From assembly GCA_017540815.1 (NCBI GenBank), contig JAFYAI010000155.1, positions 1 to 40,962 of the forward strand: 40,962 bases of DNA, read 5' to 3'. The DNA comes from Spirochaetales bacterium. Its GTDB lineage: Bacteria; Spirochaetota; GWE2-31-10; MWDO01. The stretch's first letter is position 1; the number at the start of each line of letters is the position of its first letter. The position numbers and the translations under genes were made by a program. Shown here piece after piece: positions 1 to 9,147 of this stretch. The notes below the pieces were generated by a model that had not been told where the DNA came from, searched no databases, and saw only the letters and a list, made by a program, of their open reading frames with translations.

Positions 1-1
1 A

Positions 2-886
2 GGATTCACCGAAGAGGAAGTGATGGCACTTTGCAGGCGTTACGGGCGTGACTTCACCGAATGTAAAAGCTGGTATGACGGCTACAATCTCAAAGGCACA
101 GAGATATACAATCCGCAGGCAGTGATCAAGGCTGTGCTTAGCGGAGAGTTTATCTCATATTGGAGTGCCACATCAAGTTACGAAGTCGTCGCAGACAAGC
201 TGCGGATGAACTTCGCCGGCACGAAAGAAGATGTTATCAGGATGATGGCTGATGGTCGTGTCGATGTGGAAGTGGACAGCTACGACAACACGATGACGGG
301 ATTCAAGAATCGTGACGATGTGTTTACTTATCTGATACATCTCGGTTATCTGGCTTATGACGAGACCGAGCGGCAGTGCTATATCCCGAATCGCGAGATC
401 CATGCAGAATGGGTCAAAGCGATAAGACTTGACGAGAACTACGCCGAGACTGACAGGATTATCAAAGAGTCAAGACAGCTCTTGCAGGATACGCTGTCTA
501 TGAATGAAGAGGCTGTCGCCGAAGCTCTTGACAATGCTCACATCCATGTGTCGAGTGTCCGCAACTATAATAATGAATATTCTCTGCATGCAGCGATATA
601 TCTGTCGTATATATATGCGATCAATCATTATGTCATTGCAAAGGAGCTGCCTGCGGGTAGAGGAGTCGCTGACATAGCTTATATCCCATTTGATAAGAGC
701 AAGGCAGCAATCATCGTTGAGCTTAAAGTCGATCAGTCGCCCGACACAGCACTCGCACAGATCCGAGAGAAGAAATATTTTGCAAGTCTTGACAATTGGC
801 ACGGCGAGATTGTATTCGTCGGAGCGAGCTATGATAAGGAAACGAAAGAGCATAAATGCAGGATAGAGAAGTTTGTCAAGGAATGA
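2..886 (+). CDS. AAA-ATPase-like / PD-(D/E)XK nuclease-like protein, 3' part
   Basis: The reading frame is open from base 2, so the gene enters from the left and only its C-terminal 294 residues are visible. The visible part begins with the 'FTEEEV..L...Y' and 'WYDGY' signatures of the AAA-ATPase-like/DUF1703 proteins common in anaerobic gut bacteria, and ends with a PD-(D/E)XK-like core: 'ADIAYIPFD' followed by 'AAIIVELKVD' (Asp ... Glu-x-Lys) near residues 217-240. Members have an N-terminal P-loop domain, here outside the window, and no established substrate; nuclease or transposon-related roles are only proposed. They are often multicopy in a genome. No clear terminator follows; only a short CTACT-TTCG-AGTAG hairpin is seen at 921-934. 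Family assignment is good, function unknown. Confidence 0.8.
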   Translation, partial: GFTEEEVMALCRRYGRDFTECKSWYDGYNLKGTEIYNPQAVIKAVLSGEFISYWSATSSYEVVADKLRMNFAGTKEDVIRMMADGRVDVEVDSYDNTMTGFKNRDDVFTYLIHLGYLAYDETERQCYIPNREIHAEWVKAIRLDENYAETDRIIKESRQLLQDTLSMNEEAVAEALDNAHIHVSSVRNYNNEYSLHAAIYLSYIYAINHYVIAKELPAGRGVADIAYIPFDKSKAAIIVELKVDQSPDTALAQIREKKYFASLDNWHGEIVFVGASYDKETKEHKCRIEKFVKE

Positions 887-1021
887 GCCGAAAAAAATCC
901 TGCCTAACTTAATTTTTGTCCTACTTTCGAGTAGCAGATCAAAATCACACTGCTTTTTATTGAATATTTCATCCTTTTGTGCTATAATCCTATTCAATGA
1001 GAATTATCAAGTGAGGTCAAT

Positions 1022-2131
1022 ATGAAACTCGGAATTGTCGGTTTGCCGAATGTCGGCAAAAGTACTTTGTTTAATGCTTTAACCAAGAGCGGAGCTCAGG
1101 CTGCTAATTATCCGTTCTGCACAATAGATCCAAATGTAGGAACTGTTGCAGTTCCGGATGAGCGGCTGGGTGTGCTTGCCAAATTATATAATACTGAGAA
1201 GATCGTACCTGCTTTTGTCGATTTTGTTGATATTGCAGGTCTTGTAAAAGGTGCAAGTCAGGGCGAAGGTCTTGGCAATAAGTTTTTGTCACACATTCGT
1301 GAGACTGATGCGATCGTGCATGTAGTGCGATGCTTCGAGAATAAGGACATCATCCATGTCGAGGGGTCTGTCAATCCGGCTCGTGACATTGAGACTATCG
1401 ATACCGAACTGATATTGGCTGATATTGAGTCGCTCGGTCGCAGAATCGAGAAGGCTCAGAAAACGGCTCGCTCTTCTTCCGATAAGAAACTACGCGAGGA
1501 AGTCGAGACGATGGAGCGGCTGATGAAGCATTTGTCAGACGGCAAGCCGGCCCGCACTTTTGCACAGAATGATGAGGAGAAGGAGTTCGTTGACACATTG
1601 CTGCTGCTCACATCCAAGCCGATTATATATGCTGCGAATGTCAGTGAGGATGAGCTTGTATCAGGCAGTTATGAGCATAGTCCTTTCGTTGAGGCTGTTC
1701 GCAAGATTGCTGCCGGTGAGAATGCGGAAGTTGTCGTAGTATCTGCAGAGATTGAGGAAGAGATCGCTCAGTTGGAGGATGACGAGAAAGCCGAGTATAT
1801 GGAAGCGATGGGATTCGCCGTTAAGGAGTCTGGGCTTGACAGATTGATTAAGGCTTCGTATAAATTGCTCGGATTGTTCAGCTATCTGACCGCAGGTCAG
1901 CCGGAGGTGCGTGCGTGGACTATCCCTGTCGGAACGAAAGCTCCGCAGGCCGCAGGCAAGATACACTCTGACTTCGAGAAAGGCTTTATCCGGGCGGAGA
2001 TCGTCAGCTATCCTGATCTGATTAAGTATGGCTCTGTCAATGCCGCAAGAGAAGCTGGCAAAGTCCGCATCGAAGGCAAAGATTATGTGATGCAGGATAA
2101 TGATATTGTGCATTTTAGATTCAATAATTAA
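1022..2131 (+). CDS. ychF: Ribosome-associated ATPase/GTPase YchF (Obg family)
   Basis: A full-length 369-aa YchF (EngD/OLA1) protein. The P-loop GLPNVGKST lies at residues 6-14, the switch II/G3 motif [10 protein letters not shown] near residue 69, and a C-terminal TGS domain containing '[20 protein letters not shown]' occupies roughly residues 280-369. YchF differs from classical GTPases by binding ATP and contacts ribosomes; it is linked to translation and stress responses. A GAGG ribosome binding site sits just before the ATG, and a TATAAT box lies at 983-988. The symporter gene follows 15 bases downstream, so the two may be cotranscribed although functionally unrelated. Confidence 0.97.
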   Translation: MKLGIVGLPNVGKSTLFNALTKSGAQAANYPFCTIDPNVGTVAVPDERLGVLAKLYNTEKIVPAFVDFVDIAGLVKGASQGEGLGNKFLSHIRETDAIVHVVRCFENKDIIHVEGSVNPARDIETIDTELILADIESLGRRIEKAQKTARSSSDKKLREEVETMERLMKHLSDGKPARTFAQNDEEKEFVDTLLLLTSKPIIYAANVSEDELVSGSYEHSPFVEAVRKIAAGENAEVVVVSAEIEEEIAQLEDDEKAEYMEAMGFAVKESGLDRLIKASYKLLGLFSYLTAGQPEVRAWTIPVGTKAPQAAGKIHSDFEKGFIRAEIVSYPDLIKYGSVNAAREAGKVRIEGKDYVMQDNDIVHFRFNN

Positions 2132-2146
2132 TCAGGGAAAGTATCT

Positions 2147-3562
2147 ATGAGTGATAATCAAAAAGCATCTAAGAGTCGTAATACATTTTCAGATAAGTGG
2201 GGATTTATATTAGCTTCGGCCGGCAGTGCAGTTGGACTCGGCAATATTTGGAGATTTCCATATTTGGCTGCGAAGAATGGCGGCGGATTGTTTTTGTTTG
2301 TATATGTTATCTTCGCATTGACATTCGGCTTTGCTCTGCTTATTACGGAGATCGCAATCGGGCGTAAGACGAAAGAAAGTTGTCTCACCGCTTACGGCAA
2401 AGTCAAATCACGCTGGGGCTTCCTCGGTTGGCTTGCTTTTATTGTGCCATCGATTATCTATACATATTATTGCGTTATTGGCGGCTGGGTTCTGAAATAT
2501 TTGATTGCTTTTTTCAATTTCTCATCTCAGGATACAGCTGCTGACGGATATTTTACAGCTTTTATCACTAATCCGCTGCTGACGATAATATTTTGTGCGA
2601 TTTTCTCTTTTATAAGTGCGTTTATTATTTATCGCGGTGTAGAGAAAGGCATTGAGAAGTATTCCAGGATACTCATGCCGATTTTAGTCATTCTTGTTAT
2701 CGCTGTGTCGGTTTATTCCTGTTTCATTAAGTATAATGATGCTGTTAGTCATGTGACCAGAACAGGCTGGGACGGACTGAAAGTTTATCTTATTCCTGAT
2801 TTCAAAGGATTGACGCTTGGTAAATTTTTTACAGTTTGCTTGGATGCGATCGGGCAACTGTTTTATTCTTTGAGCATCGCGATGGGGATAATGGTGACTT
2901 ACGGCTCATATATGAAAGATGATGTTGATCTTAACAGATCTGTTAATCATATTGAGATATTCGATACAGGTATCGCATTGTTAGCCGGCATGATGATCAT
3001 CCCGGCTGTGTATGTGTTCAAAGGTCTGGAAGGAATGTCCGCCGGTCCGGGACTTATGTTTGTTTCATTGCCTAATGTCTTTATGTCGATGGGGCTTGTT
3101 GGTCATATTGTCGGGCTGCTGTTCTTCATTATGGTCGCATTCGCTGCGATGACGAGCTGTATGTCTATCTTAGAGGCGATTGTGTCAGGTATGATCGATA
3201 AATTTGGCTGGTCTCGTGAAAAATCAGTCGTGATTGCAGGAACTGCTTCATTTGTCATTTCGATTATTATCTGTCTCGGATATAAGCAGCTGTATTTCGA
3301 GCTGCCTCTGCCTAACGGTACGACGGCACAACTGCTTGATATTTTCGATTATGTGAGCAATAATATTATCATGCCGATCCTCGCCATCTTGACTTGTGTC
3401 CTTATCGGCTGGATAGTTAAGCCTGATTATGTAATCAGTGAGATCCGGCGTAACGGAGAGCCATTCCGCCGCAAATGGGTCTATATAGTTATGGTTAAGT
3501 ATATCGCACCGGTTTTCTTGGTGATATTGCTATTGTTTTCGGTGGGAATAATAAGAGTGTGA
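2147..3562 (+). CDS. Sodium-dependent transporter, NSS (SNF) family
   Basis: A 471-aa integral membrane protein with about 11-12 hydrophobic segments. The first segment carries the family signature 'GSAVGLGNIWRFPY' (about residues 26-39), which shapes the Na+ and substrate site in LeuT-type transporters. It is shorter than eukaryotic neurotransmitter transporters but normal for a bacterial member. The probable role is Na+-coupled uptake of amino acids or related amines across the inner membrane; the substrate cannot be read from sequence. It follows ychF closely and ends at a strong hairpin at 3578-3613 that also serves the convergent permease gene. Confidence 0.93.
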   Translation: MSDNQKASKSRNTFSDKWGFILASAGSAVGLGNIWRFPYLAAKNGGGLFLFVYVIFALTFGFALLITEIAIGRKTKESCLTAYGKVKSRWGFLGWLAFIVPSIIYTYYCVIGGWVLKYLIAFFNFSSQDTAADGYFTAFITNPLLTIIFCAIFSFISAFIIYRGVEKGIEKYSRILMPILVILVIAVSVYSCFIKYNDAVSHVTRTGWDGLKVYLIPDFKGLTLGKFFTVCLDAIGQLFYSLSIAMGIMVTYGSYMKDDVDLNRSVNHIEIFDTGIALLAGMMIIPAVYVFKGLEGMSAGPGLMFVSLPNVFMSMGLVGHIVGLLFFIMVAFAAMTSCMSILEAIVSGMIDKFGWSREKSVVIAGTASFVISIIICLGYKQLYFELPLPNGTTAQLLDIFDYVSNNIIMPILAILTCVLIGWIVKPDYVISEIRRNGEPFRRKWVYIVMVKYIAPVFLVILLLFSVGIIRV

Positions 3563-3577
3563 ACCAAATAATATGAT

Positions 3578-3616
3578 AAAAAAGAAGTTTGCGGTAAGCA
3601 AACTTCTTTTTTTTTG
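3578..3616. terminator. Bidirectional intrinsic terminator
   Basis: A perfect A-tract/hairpin/T-tract: arms AAAAAAGAAGTTTGC and GCAAACTTCTTTTTT around a GGTAA loop. It lies between the convergent NSS transporter gene and the ArsB-type permease gene and should terminate both. Confidence 0.93.
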
Positions 3617-3618
3617 TT

Positions 3619-5013
3619 TTACACCATAATCATTAAAGATATAATCGCTGCAGTCAAAGCACAGGTTGTCACGATTGTGCCGTATCGAACGAAGTCAAGG
3701 AATGAGAATCTAATGCCGTGATTTTTCAGAATTGTCATCCACATAATGCCGGCGAGGGCGGCGACAGGTGTAATGTTTGCACCGAGGTTAGAGCCGATGA
3801 TTGAAGCAAATGTTGCCGCTCTTGCAAGTTCCGGCGGAACAGATTCAACGACTGATACGAAGAATACCGACATCGGGATGTTATTGAGCAGGTTAGCGGA
3901 TATAGTCGAACTTAGTCCAAATATCGCAGTGACGAGTTTAGTGCTGCTGCCTGATAATCCGAGCAGATAATCTGCGATATGAGCACACAGCCCGTTGTTT
4001 GCGGCGACTCTGACGAGGATAGCCATTGACAGCACGAGCGGTATGACATTCCACGGCATTTTGCGGAATGTGTGGACCATAACAGGGTTTTTGAACGGTT
4101 TGCCGGAGCGTCTGCATCTTATGAAGTTGTAGAGCATTCTTATGGATACAAATGCGAGCAGCAGCAATGCAAAGAACAGTGCGATCTCCCAAGTCTGCAG
4201 TCGCATCACCTGAGCGAGTGCCAGCCCGGCAATGCACAGAACGAGTATGAGCAAACCTACGATTGTGCCGTGCGTGTCTTTGAGCACAGGTTTGTCAGCT
4301 TTGACAGGCTGCTCCATTCTGACAGAGAGACTTTTGCGGAACAGAATGCTGACCATCACAAAGTTAGTCACTCCGGCAGTCAGAGCCGGCAGCCACATCA
4401 CTGACAGATACTCATAGAAACTGATGCCGAATGCGTCAGACAGCAGTATATTCGTAGGATTGCCGATATACAGCGTCATTGACCAAGTATTGGCTGCGAA
4501 GAACTCAGCGATAAGATACGGCATCGGATCGATCCGCCGCTGCTGAGTGAAGTAGTATATAAACGGTGTGAATGTCAGGATGATAATGTCATTAGATGTG
4601 AATATAGTCAGCACTGACACTGTTGCATATAAGATGACGAACAGGCACATCTGAGAAGTTCCGGCTCGGCGGACGGCACATTCCGCACAGAATGAGAAGA
4701 ATCCGCAGTAGTCTAAGAAGATACTGATATATGCCATCGACATAAACAGGATAAGTATCCCGATCGGACTCAGATGGCTGTCGCCGACCAGCGTCTGCCA
4801 CGCTTCAGACGGAGTGATAAGTTCTGTGATAAGGAATATAACTACAGATGCGATCGCTCCGAAGTAAAAGATCTGGATCTTGACAGGCTCGTGCTTGTCA
4901 TCTTTCGGACGAACTGTTATCTGTTTGCCGGTTAGAACGGAAAACATCATCCACGCTGAAGCCAAAACCAAAATAACTATTATATATATTACTGATGAGC
5001 TCATGCTTATCAT
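3619..5013 (-). CDS. ArsB/NhaD-type (ion transporter superfamily) permease
   Basis: About 464 aa if started at the ATG at 5013; an upstream in-frame ATG at 5130 would add a charged, AT-rich leader lying partly in the repeat element at 5126, so I reject it. No convincing ribosome binding site marks either start, and another ATG lies at 5004. The protein is almost entirely hydrophobic, with about ten membrane segments, the motif 'NTWSMTLYIGNPTNI' (about residue 175) and a second-half copy 'NLLNNIPMSVFF', the paired Asn/Pro hairpins typical of the IT superfamily (ArsB, NhaD, DASS). This points to an anion transporter or Na+/H+ antiporter. There is no ars operon next to it, so arsenite export is not supported. 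Confidence 0.85.
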   Translation of the reverse strand: MISMSSSVIYIIVILVLASAWMMFSVLTGKQITVRPKDDKHEPVKIQIFYFGAIASVVIFLITELITPSEAWQTLVGDSHLSPIGILILFMSMAYISIFLDYCGFFSFCAECAVRRAGTSQMCLFVILYATVSVLTIFTSNDIIILTFTPFIYYFTQQRRIDPMPYLIAEFFAANTWSMTLYIGNPTNILLSDAFGISFYEYLSVMWLPALTAGVTNFVMVSILFRKSLSVRMEQPVKADKPVLKDTHGTIVGLLILVLCIAGLALAQVMRLQTWEIALFFALLLLAFVSIRMLYNFIRCRRSGKPFKNPVMVHTFRKMPWNVIPLVLSMAILVRVAANNGLCAHIADYLLGLSGSSTKLVTAIFGLSSTISANLLNNIPMSVFFVSVVESVPPELARAATFASIIGSNLGANITPVAALAGIMWMTILKNHGIRFSFLDFVRYGTIVTTCALTAAIISLMIMV

Positions 5014-5125
5014 TATAAATCTTTTTTCGATATTTGTCGAATTATTTCTCTTGAATTTATGGAAAAAATTCATTATAATATAAAATAATATTTCAAAATG
5101 TGAGCCTGTGAATTGTATAAATGCA

Positions 5126-5192
5126 GTCATGCTGAACTTGTTTCAGCATCTCATTCGCTGTAATGGAGACCCTGAAGCAAGTTCAGGGGGAC
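5126..5192. repeat. Dispersed palindromic element (CTGAACTTG..TTCAG type)
   Basis: Two inverted 27-nt arms, 5126-5152 and 5166-5192, each of which is itself a small hairpin (ATGCTGAA...TTTCAGCAT and CCCTGAA...TTCAGGG). Pairing of the outer arms is kept by compensated changes. I recognise this consensus from intergenic regions of many unrelated bacteria, so it is a widespread repeat and not a gene-specific site. The -10 box of the downstream lipoprotein gene (TATAAT, 5195-5200) begins just after its right end. Confidence 0.8.
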
Positions 5193-5222
5193 AATATAAT
5201 GATATAAAAAAAGGAATTATGT

Positions 5223-7391
5223 ATGCGGAAAATTTTTCTTCTATTTATTATAATATTCTTTACACTTACTGCTTGCGGCAAACAAGAGGCGATAGTAGCT
5301 CCCGTATCTGATGTTGCCGGGCATATCCTTATCATGAATGACGGAGCAGAGTATAAGGGCACTCTTGTGGAGATCGGAGATGACAATGTTATCTTCCGCA
5401 CTGCGGAGCAGACTCTGACAGTTAGCCGCAGTGATGTGAGTAAGTTGAATTTCGTTCAGAGCCGTCTCTACAGCGATGTCACTGATATTAGTCAGATCAG
5501 CGATCCGACGATACAGAGTATTTATCGTAAGTCACAGCATTATAAGAGTAAACTCGCCGACAGTAAGTATGTCAATATCCTTAATCAGAGATTATATACC
5601 ATTGTAGATGAGAGGACAGTCCGCTGCGTGCTGACAAATGCAGTGCGTATACTTAATGATGAAGGTAAATCCGAATCGACTCAATATTTCACATATCTTA
5701 AGAACCGCCAAACTGCGAGACTGGTGTATGCGATCACTATCCAGCCTGACGGTAAGGTCTTTGCCGTGGACGAGAGTGCAGTCAACGATGAGCCTCTTAA
5801 TAATAAATATCCGCTTTATGACATTGAGCACCGCGTCAAGTTTGGTCATAAGAATGCTGATGTCGGTTCGCTTTTGATTTGGCAGGCAGAATACGAGATT
5901 ACGATCGATCCTGTATTTTCGCCGTTTTATGCTGTTCTGTCATTTATGGACAGCGAGCCGGTATTGGAATACGATGTGCGGATTGCTCATCCTGCTGATA
6001 TTAAGCTGGACTGTGAGGTTTATAAAGGATGGTTTCCGAATGTTAAGCCCGGTATTAAGAATGGCAAGACTGAGATGTCTGTCCATATCAGCAATATACC
6101 GCCTTACCGCATTGATGAAGAAGAAACTCCGTCTTACAGTATCCTTCTGCCGAAGGTATTTGTTGCGGCTCATTTCGACGGCGGCGATCAGAGTGCAGCA
6201 CAGGATGTATCTCTTGCATATAAAGACAGATATTTCTCCGATGTAGTTTCTGATGAATTGATAGCTTTCACAGATAAGATATTATCTGCCCGTCAGTCAG
6301 ATAAACCTCGCACGGCATTTGAGACTGCAGATGAGTTGTATTATTATATCAATCGAAACATCCAAACTGCAGCGGTGTCTCTGTCTGTTATGGGCTATAC
6401 GCCTGCAGATGATAAGACTTTGTGCAGCAGCAGCTATCTGAGCGTGCTTGATAAGACTTACCTGTTTACACGATTGCTCAACAGTCAGAATATCGGTTCA
6501 GCACTTATGAGATTATACTGTTCGGCTGAGAATGTTTTCCCGCAGAATGTTTTCTCTCTGCGTAATTTCAATCATGTCATTGTAGAGACTGACTTCGGCG
6601 GAGAGAAACATTTCTACTCATTTAATGGCAAGAATTACAGCACTGATGTCAGACCGATTGCATCAGATGGTGCATTCTGCCTGACGCTTAATCAGAGTGA
6701 TGATGTATCTCGTCTGTCTGAGATAGACTGTAGCTCTAATCGCTATGAGTCCGACACAGAATGTGTACTTAATGCTGACGGGAGTCTTGGCATTAGTCAG
6801 AGTGTAAGCGTCAGCGGCATCGGGATGCAGACATGGCGTGAGCTTCGCTATCTGTCGAAGGCTCAGATGAGTAACTATATGAATAAGCGGGCTTTGTCAT
6901 TCGGCAAAGATGTTGCGGTGAAGGACTATAAGTTTGAGTCAGATTTTGCTGATTATAAGGCTGACATCCGGTTTAGTGAGAGTTATGATGTGCGTAACTT
7001 TGCTTATCTGTCAGGCGACAACATCCTGTTGAATATAGCCGCTTTGGGGCTTAATATATCAGCTGACTCTGTGAGTAAGCCGACCCGTCAATATCCTTAT
7101 GATATAGGCGACATCTCCGTGGTTAAGAAACATATCAGCATTAGTCTGCCGGAAGGCTATCGTGTTGCGTATATACCTGCCGATCTTGATAAGTCATTCA
7201 GCGGAGGTCACTGCGTTGCACAATATTCGATTGATGAGGCAGATCGTATATTAAATTTGAATTGGGAGTCATATCTGACGGACCGCTATGTCAGTCCCAA
7301 AGATTACCCGAATTTCAAGGATTGGACGGACGGCAGAGCGTCATTTTGCCGCGAATGGGTTATTTTGGAGCGTAATATCGACTCAAAATAG
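5223..7391 (+). CDS. Lipoprotein with DUF3857/transglutaminase-like architecture
   Basis: A 722-aa protein starting with a lipoprotein signal peptide whose lipobox is LTAC (Cys18). A short beta-rich stretch follows (about residues 30-75). The central region resembles DUF3857 followed by a transglutaminase-core-like segment ('ADELYYYINRNIQTAAVSLSVMGYTP...' about residues 380-400, then 'ARLLNSQNIGSALMRLYCS'-like spacing and 'NFNHVIVETDFGG' about 450), and the C-terminal part is beta-rich. The catalytic Cys is not convincing; the His in 'FNHVIVE' is in the right context. These proteins are anchored in the envelope and mostly uncharacterised. A TATAAT box lies at 5195-5200 and an AAGGAA ribosome binding site before the ATG. 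No terminator is evident before the next promoter. Confidence 0.75.
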   Translation: MRKIFLLFIIIFFTLTACGKQEAIVAPVSDVAGHILIMNDGAEYKGTLVEIGDDNVIFRTAEQTLTVSRSDVSKLNFVQSRLYSDVTDISQISDPTIQSIYRKSQHYKSKLADSKYVNILNQRLYTIVDERTVRCVLTNAVRILNDEGKSESTQYFTYLKNRQTARLVYAITIQPDGKVFAVDESAVNDEPLNNKYPLYDIEHRVKFGHKNADVGSLLIWQAEYEITIDPVFSPFYAVLSFMDSEPVLEYDVRIAHPADIKLDCEVYKGWFPNVKPGIKNGKTEMSVHISNIPPYRIDEEETPSYSILLPKVFVAAHFDGGDQSAAQDVSLAYKDRYFSDVVSDELIAFTDKILSARQSDKPRTAFETADELYYYINRNIQTAAVSLSVMGYTPADDKTLCSSSYLSVLDKTYLFTRLLNSQNIGSALMRLYCSAENVFPQNVFSLRNFNHVIVETDFGGEKHFYSFNGKNYSTDVRPIASDGAFCLTLNQSDDVSRLSEIDCSSNRYESDTECVLNADGSLGISQSVSVSGIGMQTWRELRYLSKAQMSNYMNKRALSFGKDVAVKDYKFESDFADYKADIRFSESYDVRNFAYLSGDNILLNIAALGLNISADSVSKPTRQYPYDIGDISVVKKHISISLPEGYRVAYIPADLDKSFSGGHCVAQYSIDEADRILNLNWESYLTDRYVSPKDYPNFKDWTDGRASFCREWVILERNIDSK

Positions 7392-7441
7392 AGAAATTTA
7401 ACATATAAATTTTAAATTTTTATTTTTTCAAAAAAATAAAT

Positions 7442-7470
7442 TTGACATTCTCTGTAAAATGTTGTATATT
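7442..7470 (+). promoter_or_regulatory. Sigma-70 promoter of the flagellin-like gene
   Basis: TTGACA at 7442-7447, a 17-base spacer and TATATT at 7465-7470. The leader contains AAGGAGGG at 7517-7524, one of the strongest ribosome binding sites in the window. I see no FliA (sigma-28) type site, which is notable for a flagellin-like gene. Confidence 0.85.
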
Positions 7471-7531
7471 TATCGTTGGGGAGGCGTAAACTAAAGGATG
7501 GTTTGCGACAGACATCAAGGAGGGTAATTTT

Positions 7532-8122
7532 ATGACGATTGATACTAACACGATTGTATCTAACTCCAATCTTTTTCAGAAGAAGATTAAGGATGCTCAA
7601 AATGTATCTAAGTCTGAGAAGGTTGGACTGACCAATGTTACTTCTGCCGACAAGAGAGTGATTTCTGATTTCGCAGATGTGACACAAACTGACAACTCTT
7701 TCAAGCGTCGCATTATGGAAAATAATGCACGTCTGACTGCTTATGAGGATGAATATAACAGATTGGAATTCTTACAGCAGCAGATTGAGATGATTGGAAA
7801 TCTTGACATTGCGAAAGAGCGGGCTGACATCAATGCTATTATCGAAGACAGCGTTTACGCCGGCAAAAACATTTTTGCTCAATACGGCAAAAGTGCGGAT
7901 GAGATCGTAGACAGTTTGGATGAGATTAAGCGTTCTGTCGCAGTAGAGCAGACTGCTTTGGAGCAGGATTTCAAGGCTATCGAGATTGCTAACCAGAATA
8001 TTCTGAGTCTCAATACGGTTATCTCAGATAAATCCGTATCTCAGATTGCACAGATGGATATTCAGGCTCTCAATGATTCCATTCGTCTTAGCAACAGACG
8101 CGTCATTGATCTGATTTCGTAA
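7532..8122 (+). CDS. Short flagellin-like protein
   Basis: A 196-aa protein predicted to be nearly all alpha-helical, with no signal peptide and no cysteine. The Asn/Gln/Ile/Asp-rich heptad pattern and the central 'LEFLQQQIEMIGNLDIAKERADINAIIEDSVYAGKNIF' region (quoted in part: residues about 74-113) recall the 'I..D.vy.G..iF' segment of flagellins and FlgL-type hook proteins, followed by a long C-terminal helix. It is much shorter than a typical flagellin (about 280 aa or more) and lacks the hypervariable surface domain. It is monocistronic, with a strong promoter, a very strong ribosome binding site and its own terminator, so it is probably an abundant protein. No other motility gene is in the window; it could be a filament minor component or an unrelated coiled-coil protein. 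Confidence 0.6.
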   Translation: MTIDTNTIVSNSNLFQKKIKDAQNVSKSEKVGLTNVTSADKRVISDFADVTQTDNSFKRRIMENNARLTAYEDEYNRLEFLQQQIEMIGNLDIAKERADINAIIEDSVYAGKNIFAQYGKSADEIVDSLDEIKRSVAVEQTALEQDFKAIEIANQNILSLNTVISDKSVSQIAQMDIQALNDSIRLSNRRVIDLIS

Positions 8123-8131
8123 TGACCAACG

Positions 8132-8175
8132 CAAAAAAAATCAGGTTTTGCATAAAGCAAAACCTGATTGTTTTA
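8132..8175. terminator. Bidirectional intrinsic terminator
   Basis: Stem AATCAGGTTTTGC / GCAAAACCTGATT (8139-8151 / 8157-8169), loop ATAAA, A-run on the left and T-rich right side. It separates the convergent flagellin-like gene and the secreted protein gene at 8201. Confidence 0.9.
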
Positions 8176-8200
8176 TCTTTAATATGTATTATAGTATTAT

Positions 8201-9034
8201 TTAATACTTATCATACTTGCCGGTCCACGGATTAAGTTTGTCGGATTTATCTGTGCCGAGCATTTTATATAGATGCACAGTCGATGCCCGCAGTCTGTTG
8301 GAGAATGTTGTCGGTGACATCATACCTGACTTCAGTACGGAGTCGAGTTTCACTCGCAGGACTTGGAATGAGTAGCAGAAGTAGCCTCCTGCATTAGCAT
8401 CATATATGAAGAAACTATAGATTTTGTATTCATTCTTGTCGTTAATCGTAAAAAGAGCCTTAGTAATCGGCACGACGCATGTGTTGACCATAACGAAATT
8501 ATCCCCCTCATTGAACAACTCATTGCGGAAGTACAGCGTTCCGAGTTTGTTGTCTTTCTGCAGGAACATATTTGAGATCTTAGGCTCGATCTTGTCATAA
8601 GTTATATCGGGAGATTTCTCATCAGACAGAGATTTGACCCGGTAACACTTTTTGATCAGCAGGGCCGGTTTACCGGCACGGCGTGAATAGTATTGCATTC
8701 CTTTCAGACCGGAGTAACTCGTAAGAGTGTTGTAGAATGTCATTTTTGATTCATCTGTGAGCTGATAAGGGATAAAAAATCTCTCGTCAGTTACGACTTC
8801 ATATACGGAGAAGTCTTCATCATTATACTTTGTTCTTGGAATCGAGATCGACTCAACAGAGTTCTCAGACTTGGCATTGTATTTGATCCACATCTGAGGA
8901 ATAATGTCACCGCTTATCACGGCAGCCTGCTGCTCTTCTGTAAAAAATGTTCCGATGTCTAAATCTGCCGTTACATCTGCGAATGCAAAAGTAACTGATA
9001 AGCATAACATTGTGATAATTGATAATTTTTTCAT
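8201..9034 (-). CDS. Secreted protein of unknown function, 277 aa
   Basis: The N-terminus 'MKKLSIITMLCLSVTFAFADV' is a clean Sec signal peptide with probable cleavage after AFA, so the mature protein is exported. The rest is mixed alpha/beta without a motif I can name. It contains the stretches 'FFIPYQLTDESKMTFYNTLTSYSGLKGMQYYSRRAGK' (in pieces) and 'YSFFIYDANAGGYFCYSFQVLRVK', giving a compact periplasmic or outer-membrane-associated domain. It has a very good promoter (9057-9085) and an AAGGAG ribosome binding site. Its codon usage matches its neighbours. I do not recognise the family with confidence; similar small secreted proteins are frequent in treponemes. Confidence 0.75.
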   Translation of the reverse strand: MKKLSIITMLCLSVTFAFADVTADLDIGTFFTEEQQAAVISGDIIPQMWIKYNAKSENSVESISIPRTKYNDEDFSVYEVVTDERFFIPYQLTDESKMTFYNTLTSYSGLKGMQYYSRRAGKPALLIKKCYRVKSLSDEKSPDITYDKIEPKISNMFLQKDNKLGTLYFRNELFNEGDNFVMVNTCVVPITKALFTINDKNEYKIYSFFIYDANAGGYFCYSFQVLRVKLDSVLKSGMMSPTTFSNRLRASTVHLYKMLGTDKSDKLNPWTGKYDKY

Positions 9035-9056
9035 TATGTTAAGTCTCCTTTGTTAT

Positions 9057-9085
9057 ATTATACCATCTTTTTTGATTTTTGGCAA
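9057..9085 (-). promoter_or_regulatory. Promoter of the 277-aa secreted protein gene
   Basis: Read on the minus strand: TTGCCA (9085-9080), 17-base spacer, TATAAT (9062-9057). An AAGGAG ribosome binding site follows. Confidence 0.8.
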
Positions 9086-9147
9086 CTCTACAAAATGAAT
9101 TTGCGTTAAATTCGTCAATATTTCATTATTATAACAGTTTATATTTT

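Noticed and set aside
3619..5013. Arsenite exporter ArsB
   Set aside because: Only superfamily-level features are visible and there is no arsR or arsC neighbour.
5108..5311. Short frame running through the palindromic element
   Set aside because: It is made of repeat sequence and overlaps the lipoprotein gene start.
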